A stretch of DNA of 64,000 nucleotides. Origin: Stylonectria norvegica (lineage: Eukaryota; Ascomycota; Sordariomycetes; Hypocreales; Nectriaceae). The notes under the pieces were generated by a model. The model was given only the letters and a program-made list of their open reading frames with translations, did no database searches and had not been told where the DNA came from. The stretch covers positions 1-64,000 of the forward strand of contig JAANBC010000091.1 in assembly GCA_014621405.1 (NCBI GenBank). Direction: 5' to 3'. This document shows, in pieces, positions 30,650 through 42,490 of the stretch (the stretch's first letter is position 1; each line of letters starts with the position of its first letter). The position numbers and the translations under genes are program-made.

Positions 30650-31389
30650 GGATTGCTGGCCGCGAGAACTAAAGTAGACTCAAAGGTCTAGAACTACGCG
30701 ATAATAAAGCGGCGACTGGTCGTCCGGCGTGGGCCGTCACGGGGTTCATTGCCTGAGGTTTATGGCGAATCGGATGGACGCAGGAAAAGGGTCAAAGGTC
30801 TAACAGGGCGCATTGGGGCGGATCGTGTGAATGACATGGATAAACGAGCCGCCCGTTCTGAAACAGAGGTGTTCACACAGGAGATGTGTTGTTGCGCTGG
30901 TGTTGCTCGCATGGTAGGACTGTGTATACTTATGGCAAGGGGCGAGCGAAGCAGGACTCGAGACTCGAGGGATGGGAGACTCTGGGATAGTCTCACATGC
31001 CTTGGGTGAGAACTTCGTAAGGCTGGAGTTGAGATGCGAACCGTTTTCTGACCGCACAGTCACCGCAACACTTGAACATCATAGAAACCTTAGCTATATC
31101 TAGGGGTAGAAGTTTGCCAAGCTACCTTTTTATTGGGATACGTTGTCCTGCATACTTAGGTACGCAAAAATATATTGGATGTTTCGTTATTCGGTAAACA
31201 TGTCGTAGCGCAGCAGCCCGGATATCGATGACGCACGTGATCTGGCGTCACTTCCGCGACCACCGCCCATCGCCATCTTGACGTTATCACAGGCTTTGTT
31301 CTACTCAGCTATTTTAGCGACTGAGAGTGAACTCCTGCCGCTGCTAGATTTGCTTCGAAATGGAGAAGAGATAGTTTCGTTTTACCACC
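30650..31389 (+). promoter_or_regulatory. Spacer: Yrb2-gene 3' end and HRQ1 promoter
   Basis: No gene seen. The HRQ1-proximal part contains the composite palindrome at 31229-31250. Confidence 0.35.
31229..31250. promoter_or_regulatory. Composite palindrome: TGACGC ... GCGTCA around a CACGTG box
   Basis: TGACGC at 31229-31234 and its complement GCGTCA at 31245-31250 flank a region containing CACGTG. TGACG/CGTCA are ATF/CREB-type bZIP half-sites and CACGTG is an E-box. It lies 140 bases before the HRQ1 ATG, so a promoter role is plausible but untested. Confidence 0.4.
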
Positions 31390-34300
31390 ATGTCAGGGTC
31401 TGCTATGCCTGGCGACAACTCCGCCTCTTGCCATTCTGCCGGTGCCGGCAAACGCAAGTTTGAGCTGGACCAGGAGACGTCTGTTGCGGATCACGATGTC
31501 ACCCCTAAAGACGAGGCTTTGACAAGCAAACCAAGATCCAAGCGAGCAGCCAAGGGTACCAAAGCAAAGCCTCGTCTCCTAAAGGAGCAGAGCAGTGCTG
31601 TTGAATGTCTTGTCGACTGGCCTGAGACCTTCAAGTCTCTCGAGAAGACACACCGGGCCCTTAATCTGATTTTCACTTTTTGTTCTACTCGCAGACATCT
31701 AGCGACGACTTTCGACACCATAAGAGCGTCTGTCGAGGCTCACACGAAGAAGCCATTGTCTATAGAGGAGGTGGCCTCAGTCGTGGCGATTCGGCCCGAG
31801 GGCATCAATTTCGCGTACGTGGACGAGATAATGCTGCAGCTGGATATCAAGGGAGCAGAGAGAGATGATGTATTCAAGAGTGGGAAGTCTATCAGATCGC
31901 AAGCTCCGGCTCACGACGCATCAGTAGGTGGATGGGCCGGCATGGAAGGCTTGAGTCGGAACCACAACGAAGATCCTGTGTCCGGCGGCCGAGAAGTATT
32001 GTACTTTGAATTCATTGACGGAGACCTGAAGCGCCAAGTCCAGGATAAGAAGACAGGCGAGCCAACACCGCCAAACCGGAAGCTTCGCGAGGAGGACCTG
32101 AAGATGCCCGTCTACAGCCAAAAGCAGATGACGACACTGATCGAGAAGCGCAACCAGAAGTTTTCAAATTCGGTCAATGTCTTTCTCAACAAATGCGAGG
32201 AAGAAAAATTGGATCCGGACGAGACACTCAAGGAGATGACCAAAGCTTTTGTTCCAGTCCCCGCGATGCAAGAGGAAGAACCTACAGGCATGGCAGCCGA
32301 GACGATACCCGAAAGCATTCCCAAAGAGCGCAAGACAATACCCGAAATTGTTCAGGAACTCAAGGATAGCCCTTGGTACACTGGGCAGGTTGTACCAGAT
32401 GGGCATCGTGTCTTTGAGCCACAGGAGCCCGTATATGGCGAACTCAACTTTCTTCTCAGTCAAAACCTAGTCAACGCTCTTTACAACGCAAAGGGCATCA
32501 TCCAATTCTTTGCCCACCAGTCTGAAGCTCTGAATGGCCTCCACGAGGGCCAGAACGTGGTGGTCGCGACATCGACTAGCTCTGGCAAGTCTCTGATTTA
32601 TCAGCTCCCAGTCCTCCATGCTCTAGAAGAGGACTACAATTCCAGGGCAATGTACATCTTTCCGACGAAGGCTTTGGCGCAGGATCAGAAGAGGAGTCTG
32701 AAGGAGATGATTGGATACATGCCTGGCATGGAAGAGACCATGGTGGAGACTTTCGATGGCGATACTCCCATGAACCAACGCAATACCATCAGAGACGAGG
32801 CGCGAATCATATTTACGAACCCTGATATGCTCCACGTTACTATTCTACCGCAAGAAGAGCGCTGGAGGAGTTTCTTAAAGAATTTGAAGTACGTCGTTGG
32901 TAAGTTGTCAAACCTTGGGATCTCGAGGTCTACCACCTGGCTGACATTTAGATGAAAGTTGACGAGTTGCACTACTACAACGGCCAGATGGGATCGCATG
33001 TTGCTTTCATCATGCGACGGCTGCGACGTATTTGCGCAGCGGTGGGCAATCGGCGTGTCAAGTTCATCTCCTGCTCGGCAACTGTGGCGAATCCAAGAGA
33101 ACACTTCAAAACCATCTTCGGCATAGACAACGTGCGATTGATAGATTTCGATGGCTCACCTTCAGGGCGCAAGGAGTTCCTTTGCTGGAATACACCGTAC
33201 AAGGACCCTGGAGACCCTGCCTCTGGTCGCGGCAATGCCAAGTTCGAGTGCGCCCGTCTTTTCTGCGCCCTCTTGCTCAGAGGCGTCCGGATCATCGCCT
33301 TCTGCAGGGTCCGCGCTCAGTGTGAGACTCTTGTCAGCGCAGTCAAACACGAGCTGGAGGCCCTGGGACGGCCGGAGTGTGTCAATCTGGTGATGGGCTA
33401 CCGTGGCGGTTACACAGCGCAGGACCGCCGAAGGATCGAGAGCGAGATGTTTGAGGGCAAGCTGTTAGGGATTGTGGCTACAACAGCTCTGGAGCTCGGC
33501 ATCGATATTGGATCTCTCGATTGTGTCATGACTTGGGGCTTCCCATACACCATCTCGAATTTGCGACAACAGAGTGGGCGTGCTGGACGGCGCAACAAAG
33601 ATTCGCTGTCGATTCTGGTCGGGGATTGTTTTCCTACCGACCAGCACTATATGCAGAACCCGGACGAACTCTTCACCAAACCCAACTGCCAGCTTCAGGT
33701 GGATCTCGAAAACATGCTCGTGCGTGAAGGGCACATCCAGTGTGCCGCATACGAAATGCCGATTCGCCCCCGGGAGGACGTACAGTACTTTGGCAAGGAC
33801 TTGCCGAAGATATGCGCCGAGAGGCTGTTGAAGGATGAGACGGGGTACTACCACTGCCACGATCGCTTCCGTCCGATGCCGGCAAAATATGTTGCCATTC
33901 GAGATACGGACGACGAGCATTTTGCGATTGTGGACATTACCAATGGGAGGAACGTGGTTTTGGAGGAGCTCGAGGCATCTCGGGCTACATTCACGATCTA
34001 CGATGGAGCTATCTTCCTCCACCAGGGGAACCCGTACTTGGTACGGGACTTTCTACCAGATCGTCGAATGGCGAAGGTCGAAAGAGTCAAGGTGGATTGG
34101 ACAACAGTCCAGCGAGACTTCACCGACATCGACCCGACGGAGACGGAGGCGATCCGGACTATCACAGATTCACTGTCGCACGCCTACTATGGGACCATTA
34201 AGATTCAGCAGAACGTGTTTGGATTCTTCAAAGTGGACAGAAAGGGACGGGTTCTCGATGCAGTGCAGGTAGATAACCCGCCGGTGATACGCTTCAGCAA

Positions 34301-34931
34301 GGGCATGTGGCTAGATGTGCCCAAGCAGGCACTTGCGATACTCGAGGATCGTCGGTTGAACGCGGCAGCGGGGATTCACGCAGCTGAACACGCCGTGATG
34401 AGTTTGCTACCGACGTTTGTGGTCAGCATGCCTGGCGACGTGCGAACCGAGTGCAAAGTGCCGCAGAAGGAATTTGCAAAATCCGAGACGCAGAGGAAGC
34501 GGCCGGCTCGGCTCACGTTCTACGATGCCAAAGGCGGTGCGGGCGGTTCGGGCATCAGCACCAAGGCATTCGACCACATCGACCAGCTGCTCCGAGACGC
34601 GCTCTCGAGGGTAGAGGGATGTGGCTGCGAGCGCGGCTGCGTCGAGTGCGTGGCGTCGGAGCTGTGCAAGCATCACAACGAAGTCATGAGCAAGGCTGGG
34701 AGCCAGGTGGTGCTCAAGAGCCTGCTGAACATGGACATTGACGTTGACGAGCTGCCGATGGGGCCCGAGGATGCTACGCCGGTGGGGATCGAGACGGTGG
34801 TGGTTGCGCAGCCGGTGCCGGTCAAGTCGCAGAATGCGATTCGGGGCGACGAGGCGAGGGGAGCGCCACACGAGGACAAGAGCGAGTCTAAGGGAGGCGG
34901 TTTTGAGAGATGGATGGGGGATACGATATGA
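31390..34931 (+). CDS. HRQ1: ATP-dependent 3'-5' DNA helicase Hrq1 (RecQ4-like)
   Basis: Nuclear RecQ4-type helicase used in interstrand-crosslink repair and telomere maintenance. Exons 31390-32899 and 32959-34931; 1160 residues. N-terminal part is basic (KPRSKRAAKGTKAKPRLLK). Helicase motifs in order: Q-like LYNAKGIIQFFAHQSEAL, Walker A TSTSSGKS (about 394-401), DELH box (505-508), SAT (543-545), VMGYRGGYTAQDRR, and QQSGRAGRR of motif VI (ending about 715). The C-terminal MZB/DUF1998 region has the conserved cysteines (GCGCERGCVECVASELC). The intron acceptor is AAG ending at 32958. The TAG seven bases upstream would run into a stop within four codons, while AAG restores YVVVDELHYY. Length and all motifs are intact, so the gene looks functional. 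Confidence 0.95.
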
Positions 34932-35755
34932 AGGCATCTGCCATGGCGCTTGTGGCTGGTGAGGTAGGTGGTCGGGCTGTGCGATGGACTATGGTGGTCT
35001 AGATTCTCGGTGCTAACTGAGATGCACCATGGTCTACTTCGCTTGGTCCTTGACGACGAGGACGGCGACGACACGCAGCGACGATCCCTCGTCAAGAGTG
35101 ACGGCTTGTTGCTGGGTCAAAAACTTGGCTAGGCCATCGATCGATCATGGGCGATGCACAAGGTGACGTAGCGGGCCTGGAGTCAAGTTGAAGTGACAGC
35201 CATGAGCATCTAGCGTGGGGTTTAAGCGGTTTAAGGCCCCCCCTGAAGGGCGGAACAGGCTCAACTCTAAAATTACGGTTAGGTGAAGCTCTGAAAGGCT
35301 AGGAGAATGCTTATTACACCCACTTGCCGAGGATGTCACCGAATTTTGGATCAAATGGATCAAAAGAAGTCAGGGTCACGGCCAGGAGATGCTGCCGCGG
35401 CGGGCGCCGTCTTGGCCAACTTGGCGATGGATGGAGCATGGAGCTTGGAGTTTGGAGCATGAGGCTGGAGGATCAAGTCTCCGCCACTAAGGTAATTGAA
35501 GCCCACGACTGACAGCGGTGTGCCCTGGCAACCTGGGCTTAAGTCGTGTTGAGCACAGCATCCATCGAAACTTGGCAAAGGGGGGAATTCCTTGATCCAT
35601 TCATTGTCTCGTCATTGGCGTGATATGATTCGCCAGACGGATGCCGGGCCTGCAACAACACATGGATCTCAGGCCAATGTCTTGACTCCTTTGACTCCCT
35701 CCTGGTCTCCTTAACTTAGGCGGAGGTGAAACCATAGCAATTCCAAGATTCTTCT
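34932..35755. other. Gene-free spacer downstream of HRQ1
   Basis: I see no supported gene, RNA or repeat here. Confidence 0.45.
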
Positions 35756-35998
35756 TCATGCATCCTTGTTCCCTGCTGGCGCTGCGGGCGGCTGTTCTTT
35801 GTACGAATACAGCTGGCCCAATGGATCAACTGCCACAAGTTTCCGTGGCTGCGGCCCGTCACCATGCTTCTTTCGTTTCCCCAGAGGAGAGGCCGCCATG
35901 CTGAGATCCCATCCCTTGTTGGAAAGTTGAAAGTTGGCTGCCGCCACCAAGTCAATATCAGTGTCCATGGCGTCCATAGTGTCCATGGCCTGGGCCAT
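35756..35998 (-). CDS. Small hypothetical protein (80 residues)
   Basis: ATG at 35998, stop at 35756-35758, no intron needed. Content is not random-looking: an acidic Met/Asp start (MDTMDAMDTDIDLVAAANFQ), a basic PLGKRKKHGDG cluster and a Pro/Ala tail. I recognise no family. It is divergent from the cation exchanger, 191 bases apart, so it could also be part of that gene's upstream region. Without a homologue the coding status is open. Confidence 0.3.
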   Translation of the reverse strand: MAQAMDTMDAMDTDIDLVAAANFQLSNKGWDLSMAASPLGKRKKHGDGPQPRKLVAVDPLGQLYSYKEQPPAAPAGNKDA

Positions 35999-36189
35999 CC
36001 CTGTTCAACGCCGCGTTGGCCTTCATCTCGCCTGCCAAACAAGCGCCCTCTAGCCTTCTACGCTCTAACAGAGGTCAATAAAGTACCATTGTGATCCCAT
36101 CTCGCGCGCCTCTCTCACGGTCCTCTCGCCCTCCCCTCCTCCTCCTCCACTACTGAACCTCCTCCCGGGATCCCATCACCTCCAGCACC

Positions 36190-37805
36190 ATGCCGTCGGC
36201 CCGTTCACCGCCGCCGTCTCGCAATCGTCGTTCTCGCCATGCCCCCGAGAACCTCCGCCAGGTCGAGTCCGACGACCGCACCCTACCCGTGCCCAACAAC
36301 TTCGACCAGTTCAAACGCAACAAGCAGAACAACAAGGAGAAGATGACGCCCGCCATCAAGCCCGCCGGCGAGAGCGGCCGCAGAGGCTTCCACCCTTGGC
36401 ACTTCGTTCGCATCGGCATCAAGTCTTCCAGTCGCGCCAGTCTGCTGTGTAGTCTCTTGTGGCCTGTTGTGCCTGCTGCTATTGCCGTGCGATGTAAATA
36501 TGCCCTCGGATGCGGATATCCCATCTCAGCATCTCACGAGAACAGTCTTGACATACGATGGCTGACCATGCTGCTAAATAGATGCCCTGCCAGACCGACA
36601 CACACTCATCTTCATCCTCGCATACATTGCCATGGTTCCATGTGCCAACCTTATTGGTTTTTCTGGCCAAGAACTCGCTCGGAAGCTCCCCCACGTCGCT
36701 GGCGTCTTGATCGAGATCACGTACGTCTCGACACCTTTCTGTCGCCTGCCACCTTCCCTCTAACTACTTTACAGATGCGGTTCCGTTGTCGAAATTGTAT
36801 TGTTCATGGTTCTCCTCACAAAAGATGAATTCTACGTCATAAAAGCAGCCATCCTAGGTTCCATATTGGCCACCATGGTACTCTGTCTGGGCCTATGTTT
36901 CTTTATTGGAGGACTAGGCAAGGAAGAGCAGACCTTCAACGAAGCCATCACTGAGGCTGGTAGCGGTCTTCTACTCACGGCGTAGGTTACCTTCGGACGA
37001 CCTGAAGAGTCACCCTCCATCGTTCAGTTGCTGACAACGATACAGTGGTGTTGTTCTGTCCATCCCTACCGTCTTTGAACGCGGCTTGGCTTCCTCGACT
37101 CTCACCGCGGAAGAGCTTGACCAGAAGACTCTCCAGATCTCCCGCATCGTCTCCATCCTCCTCATCATTGCCTACTGCGTCTACGCCTGGTTCCAAGCGC
37201 GCACCCACCACGGCATATACGACGCCGTCTTCGAACAAGACGAGCACCACGACCGTGACAAGGAGAAGGACGAAGCCAAGGCTAAGCTCACCCTAACGGA
37301 ATGCATCATCGCTCTCGTCATTGCCGTTGCCCTCGTCACCTTCATGGCCGTTATTCTGGTGATGCAGATCGAGTTCATCATCGAAGACCATGGCGTATCC
37401 GACGCCTTCATGGGTCTCATCCTCGTGCCCCTCGTCGAAAAGTTCGCCGAGCACCTAACCGCCATCGACGAAGCCTACGACAACCAGATGAACTTTGCCC
37501 TCGCCCACGTCCTCGGCGCCACGCTGCAGACGGCCCTTTTCAACGCGCCCTTGGTCGTGATTGTCGGCTGGGGCCTCGGCAAGGGCATGGATCTCAACTT
37601 TGACGTCTTCAACCTGGTCATGCTGATCCTCGCCATTCTCACCGTGGGTCGCTTCTTGCAGGACCAGAAGAGCAATTACCTGGAGGGCTTCCTTCTCGTG
37701 GTTCTGTACATCGCCATCGCCGTCTCGGCCTTTTACTACCCTAATCCTGAGCACGGAGCGGAGGGCCAGGAGGCGACTGGTGAGGGCACAGGGAGCGCGG
37801 AGTAG
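36190..37805 (+). CDS. CAX-type cation/H+ exchanger (Vcx1-like), divergent motifs
   Basis: Vacuolar-type cation/proton antiporter of the CaCA superfamily. Exons 36190-36493, 36582-36720, 36775-36981 and 37046-37805; 469 residues. The N-terminus is cytosolic and basic. Eleven or so hydrophobic spans follow in two halves, for example FILAYIAMVPCANLIGFSG, AAILGSILATMVLCLGLCFF, LTECIIALVIAVALVTFMAV, TALFNAPLVVIVGWGLG and FLLVVLYIAIAVSAFYY. The two halves meet at the acidic-loop region (DEHHDRDKEKDEAK). The signature repeats are altered: the first reads CGSVVEIVLFMVLL where CAX proteins usually have GNAVE, and the second reads VEKFAEHLTAIDEAY where GNAAEH is usual. The catalytic glutamates are kept. 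This matches a divergent fungal CAX subgroup, so ion specificity should not be assumed to be calcium. Confidence 0.82.
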
Positions 37806-38619
37806 TTGTATTTCTTCAAGGAACGGTGCTATGATGAATTTATGACCATTGTGTTTTTCTGTCGGAGTTATTGGGAAGAACTGAAGAAGGGTTGGAAGGC
37901 CTTTTTGTGTCTGATCGCGATTGCTTAGTCCAAGAAGCTACATGTATCACGTTACTTGGGCTTCTTTCCTAACACCCGGTGGGTAGCAGTTTGTACCATA
38001 GTTGCATTGCTCAGACAGTCGCCGACTCATGATGCCTGGGCGAGTTATCGAGTGAAGACAGTGTTAAAATCATTAGACAATGAAATATTAGTGATTATAA
38101 CCTTGGCTCAGAGTTTCAATCCTTCCAGGAGGTCGCTCATTGAAGTAATTGATGCCAAGAAGTTAGACTAAGAGCCCATTCACCAGGAATCCGCCATAAA
38201 GTTGATCCGCGGCACAGAGTGTGAGTGTGGTAACGTCCTGTAGCGCTTGCAGCAGCATGGTGGGCTTCCGTACCTTACAGGGCAACTATCAATGCCCTGT
38301 AGAATGGGTGAGGTGGATTGGCCCGTGGACCCTTCCGAGCCTTGTCCGCAACCACCAAACCACCAAACCACTCCCGGCATTCAACCACCAAATCGACGAG
38401 GCTGCAACTACGACATCGACAAAAGACACCTTGCGCTCTACCATTTTGCTGTCTTCCCGTCCTGCCTCTCTGGACGCACCCATGTCGGCTCGTCTTGCCT
38501 GTCCACAGTACCGATACCATTTACTGGACCAGTACATCCCTTAGCAGTCCGGCGCGCGCCCAGTGCAGCGCCGCCTCCATATCAGCCCTCGTCACTACAT
38601 TGTTGCGTCGTGAACCGCC
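37806..38619 (+). promoter_or_regulatory. Spacer: exchanger 3' end and UPF2 promoter
   Basis: No gene seen. Open frames at 38221-38890 are not supported; they overlap the UPF2 leader and first introns. Confidence 0.4.
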
Positions 38620-41600
38620 ATGGACCGCGCAAGGAAGCGTACGCAATCCCCGCCTTCGCCCTCACTCGGGCTCACCCTGCGCTACGTACAGCACGCTCAC
38701 CAAACTCTTAGGCCAACTGCGCGCTCTGAACGACCAGGCTTGGGATGGCGAGAAAGGTTCGCCTTCTTCTATCCTCTACCCTCTACCCTCCATCCTCTAC
38801 CCCCACCATCCTCTCCAACCCCGTCTAGCTCCTGCTTACTTCGAGTACCAGATGTTTTCCCCGTCAGCAAGACGCTCGACTCGTCGTTGAAGAAGAATAC
38901 CGCCTTTATCAAGCGAATGCGAACTGCCATTACCGCCGCTACCCTCAGCACCTTCCTCCAGGAGATACGAACCCTCAGCTTGCACAAATATCTCTCCGAG
39001 ATCATCTCTGCCTGCTATGAAGGACTTTGCAAGCTCAAATCACCCGGTGAGATCGAGGCCGGAGTGGAAATCGTCAGCGCCCTGCATCAGCGCTTTGGGC
39101 CTGGAGAGTTTACCGAGTACCTCGCTTGGCTGTTGGGAAAAGGCATGGCGACCCCGGACAAGAACGCACTCAAAACACTCGCATCGGAGATCCGGGAAAA
39201 GGAGGAGAAGGATCGCATAACGCGGCAGCGGGCCCTGCTCCGTGTTGTCACCGAGTTGTGGCTGGTTGGAGCTATCAGAACCCTTGACGACGCCAGCAGA
39301 CCTGACGATGCCACAAAGGGAGCGGTTGGCAAGTCTGCAGAGCTAAAGACTCGAGGTAGCTCGAACAAGGCTGGCGGCGCTGAGCCCTTTCCTCTAGAGG
39401 TCCTCAAGGATCTTCTCGGGTATGACCGCGAGCATGCGAACCTCCCGCTCCTGGTCATTTTCGTCAAAGCTTTCGGTTGGGATATCTTGGGGGTGCGGCC
39501 TGCCGGTTCTGAAGGTCGAAAGACGGTGGAAGAGGATGGCGCAACTGCCGCCAACGGTGACAGTCATGAGGACAGCTCCAACGAATCTACTGTGTCAGTT
39601 ACCGCAGATCAACCCTTTACCGAACCCGAACTGCGAGAGCGGTTCAAAAATGTGCTGAAGAGATACTTCGAAGATGTCAAAGGACATATTGCCAGGGACC
39701 AGAAATCGATACAGTCTCAGGCTCGACGCAATGCGGAAGCCTACGTTAAGTCGGGAGAGGTTTTTGAAGATCGACAAGCCAGTTACGAGAAACAGGTCAA
39801 GGCCCAGGAACGACTTGTTTCCAACGCTCAGATCATTGCAGATGCCATTGGTGCCGACATGCCCGACTTGAAGGACTCGGACGACTCGTTCGCGGCCTCG
39901 AATGGGTCGATTGGGCTTGTCAAGACCGGCGACTATTTGCGCTCAATGGGCGATGGAGCTGGCATTTGGGAGGATGAAGATGAGCGGCGCTTCTACGAAA
40001 ACTTGGTGGATCTTAAGGGCAAGGTGCCGCCCATTCTTCTTGAAGACGGAAAGAAAAAGAAGCCGGATACCGACGAACAGGTTGGGAAGAAAATTGACCA
40101 CAGCGAGATTGCCGAAACGCCAAAGGCGGCTGATGCCAACGACGACCAATCCACTGCCATCGCGAACAAGACCATCGGAGCGCAAGTTGATGCCCTTATT
40201 GCTCGTCTGCCTGAGCTCACCAACAAGGATATCGTCGATCAGACTGCTATTGACTTCTGTTTCCTCAACTCCAAAGCTTCCCGAAATCGATTGGTAAAGG
40301 CCCTGACAGAAGTTCCCAAAGGGCGAAGCGACTTGCTTCCGTCCTGGTCTCGCCTGGTCGCTACTCTCGGCAGATACATGCCAGACGTCCCCAAAGGCCT
40401 TGTCGAGTACCTTGATGCTGAATTCCGCAGTCTGCAGCGGCGCAAAGAAAAGGAATTCCTAGGCCAAGTCAGACTGAGCAACATTCGGTATCTTGCGGAG
40501 CTCACCAAGTTCGGCATCGTACCTGAGCACGTCGTATTTCATTGCCTCAAAGTCAGTCTGGACGATTTTTCGCGTATGAACATTGAGATCCTTTGCAACC
40601 TCGTTGAGAACTGCGGCCGATACTTGCTGCGAAACCCTGACACCTCGCCACGAATGACAAGCTTCCTCGAGACACTGCAGCGCAAGAAGTCGGTGCAGCA
40701 CATTGGGCAGCCTGAGCGCATGCTCATTGACAACGCCACGTACTACGTTGATCCGCCAGAGCGACCGGCTATCGAGCAAAAGGAACGCACACCCATGGAG
40801 CTCTTCATCCGCAAGCTAATATATGTTGATATGACCAAGAGAAATTACAGCAAGATCTTGAAGCAGATTAGGAGGCTGCACTGGGAGGAGGCAGAGGTAC
40901 GTTGTTCTTGCGTGACTTACGGCTCGCTCGTATCTTATTTTTTTAGGTCGTTGCAATCCTCGAAAAGGTCTTTTCAAAGCCTGGAAAGGTCAAATATGGA
41001 AGCATAAATCTTCTCGCCATCTTGCTCGGTGCGCTCTACCGCCACCATCCCTCCTTCGTGGTCAAAGTCATCGACAATGTGGTGGAATCTATCAGCTTTG
41101 GGCTCGAACAGAACGACTTCAGGTTCCTCCAGCGTCGTGTCGCCGAAGTGAGATACCTTGGCGAGCTCTACAACTATCGCATGCTGGAGCACCCTGTCAT
41201 TTTTGATACTATGTACAGAATCATGACATTCGGATACAGTAAGCAGCCAAAATATCGGAAGAGGCGGACTACAGCTAACATTTCGCAGACGGACCTCCAG
41301 TACCTGGAAGATCGAACCCTTTCGATCCGCCCGATGACTTCTTCCGCATTCGCCTTGTTGCAACTGTCTTGGAGACGTGTGGCATGTTCTTCAATAGGGG
41401 CGCCGCTGGGAAAAAGCTCGATTATTTCCTGTCATTCTTTCAGGTACCAAGCCCGCTGCTTACCCAGATGCAAGCGAAATCCCACTAACGTGCCGCACAG
41501 TACTACATTCAAACAAAGACCTCGCTACCTCTGGACATCGAGTTCACGGTGCAAGACACTTTTGCGCTGACTCGACCTCAATGGAAGGTCGCCACCAGCC

Positions 41601-42490
41601 TGGAAGAGGCCACCAAGGCATTCCAGCTCGCAGTCGCCCAGGATCAGAAGACTGCTGGTATCGAAAAAGCCACTGATTTGGATGAAGCTACGAGTGGCCC
41701 TTCATCTGACGAAGATGGCGATGACGACGGAGACGATGACAGTGCTTCGGACGAAGACGAAGCCGATGTAAGGTTGCACAAGCTTGATATGTGTGTCGTG
41801 TCACTAAATCTGATTTAATAGGACGTGGAGGAAGATTCCGACGCTGCGAGCACATTCGACGATGAGGCTATTGTTGTCACTCGGCAAGAGGAAGAGTTTG
41901 ACCCCGAAGACGAGGCCGACTTTGAACGAGAATATGCCAAGATGATGGCGGAGAGTCTCGAATCGCGCAAATTTGAGCGCAAGCAGCTCTTTGACGTTGC
42001 CCTTCCCGTTCGAGGCAAAACCCGCGAGGCATCCACCTCTGCCGAGCCAAGCAGAGAAGAGGCGCCAGCTCCCGGGAACAAGATGGCTTTCTCTTTACTG
42101 ACAAAGAAAGGCAACCGTCAGCAGGTTAGTATAACTACTGAAGCCTTGATGCGATACCCCGCTGTAACGTGTTGAGCTAATTTGATGGTAGACTCGAACC
42201 GTCGAGCTGCCTTCGGACTCGACATTTGCTATCGCTATGAAGAACCAGCAGCAAGCGGAGAGGGAGGAGCAACAACGCATCAAGAGCCTAGTCCTCAACT
42301 ACGAGGTGCAGCAAAACGATGACCAAGATGGTGGTACAGGCCCAGTTCCCCTCAATTCCAATATCTATATTCACACATACACTCAGGCAGCGAACGACCG
42401 GCAGCCTCTCATCATAACCGGGTGGAGAGGGCGAATAGGGAGAAGGGCCAAAGGATCCGTCGGCTACAACTAAGCGACGTTGACTGGTGA
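38620..42490 (+). CDS. UPF2: Nonsense-mediated mRNA decay factor Upf2/Nmd2
   Basis: Cytoplasmic scaffold linking Upf1 and Upf3 in nonsense-mediated decay. Nine exons: 38620-38638, 38712-38756, 38852-40896, 40947-41238, 41289-41443, 41501-41767, 41822-42124, 42192-42333, 42387-42490; 1123 residues. The two tiny first exons join MDRARKRQLRALNDQAWDGE to KDVFPVSKTLDSSLKKNTAF; reading through instead gives a spurious Pro-rich start. Three MIF4G domains follow: IRTLSLHKYLSEIISACYEG near residue 60, DFCFLNSKASRNRLVKALTE near 500, and RRLHWEEAEVVAILEKVFSK near 700. An acidic stretch (EDGDDDGDDDSASDEDEAD, EDEADFEREYAKMMAESLE) and the Upf1-binding C-terminus end in QRIRRLQLSDVDW. Each junction was fixed by frame and by the conserved protein across it. 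Confidence 0.94.
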
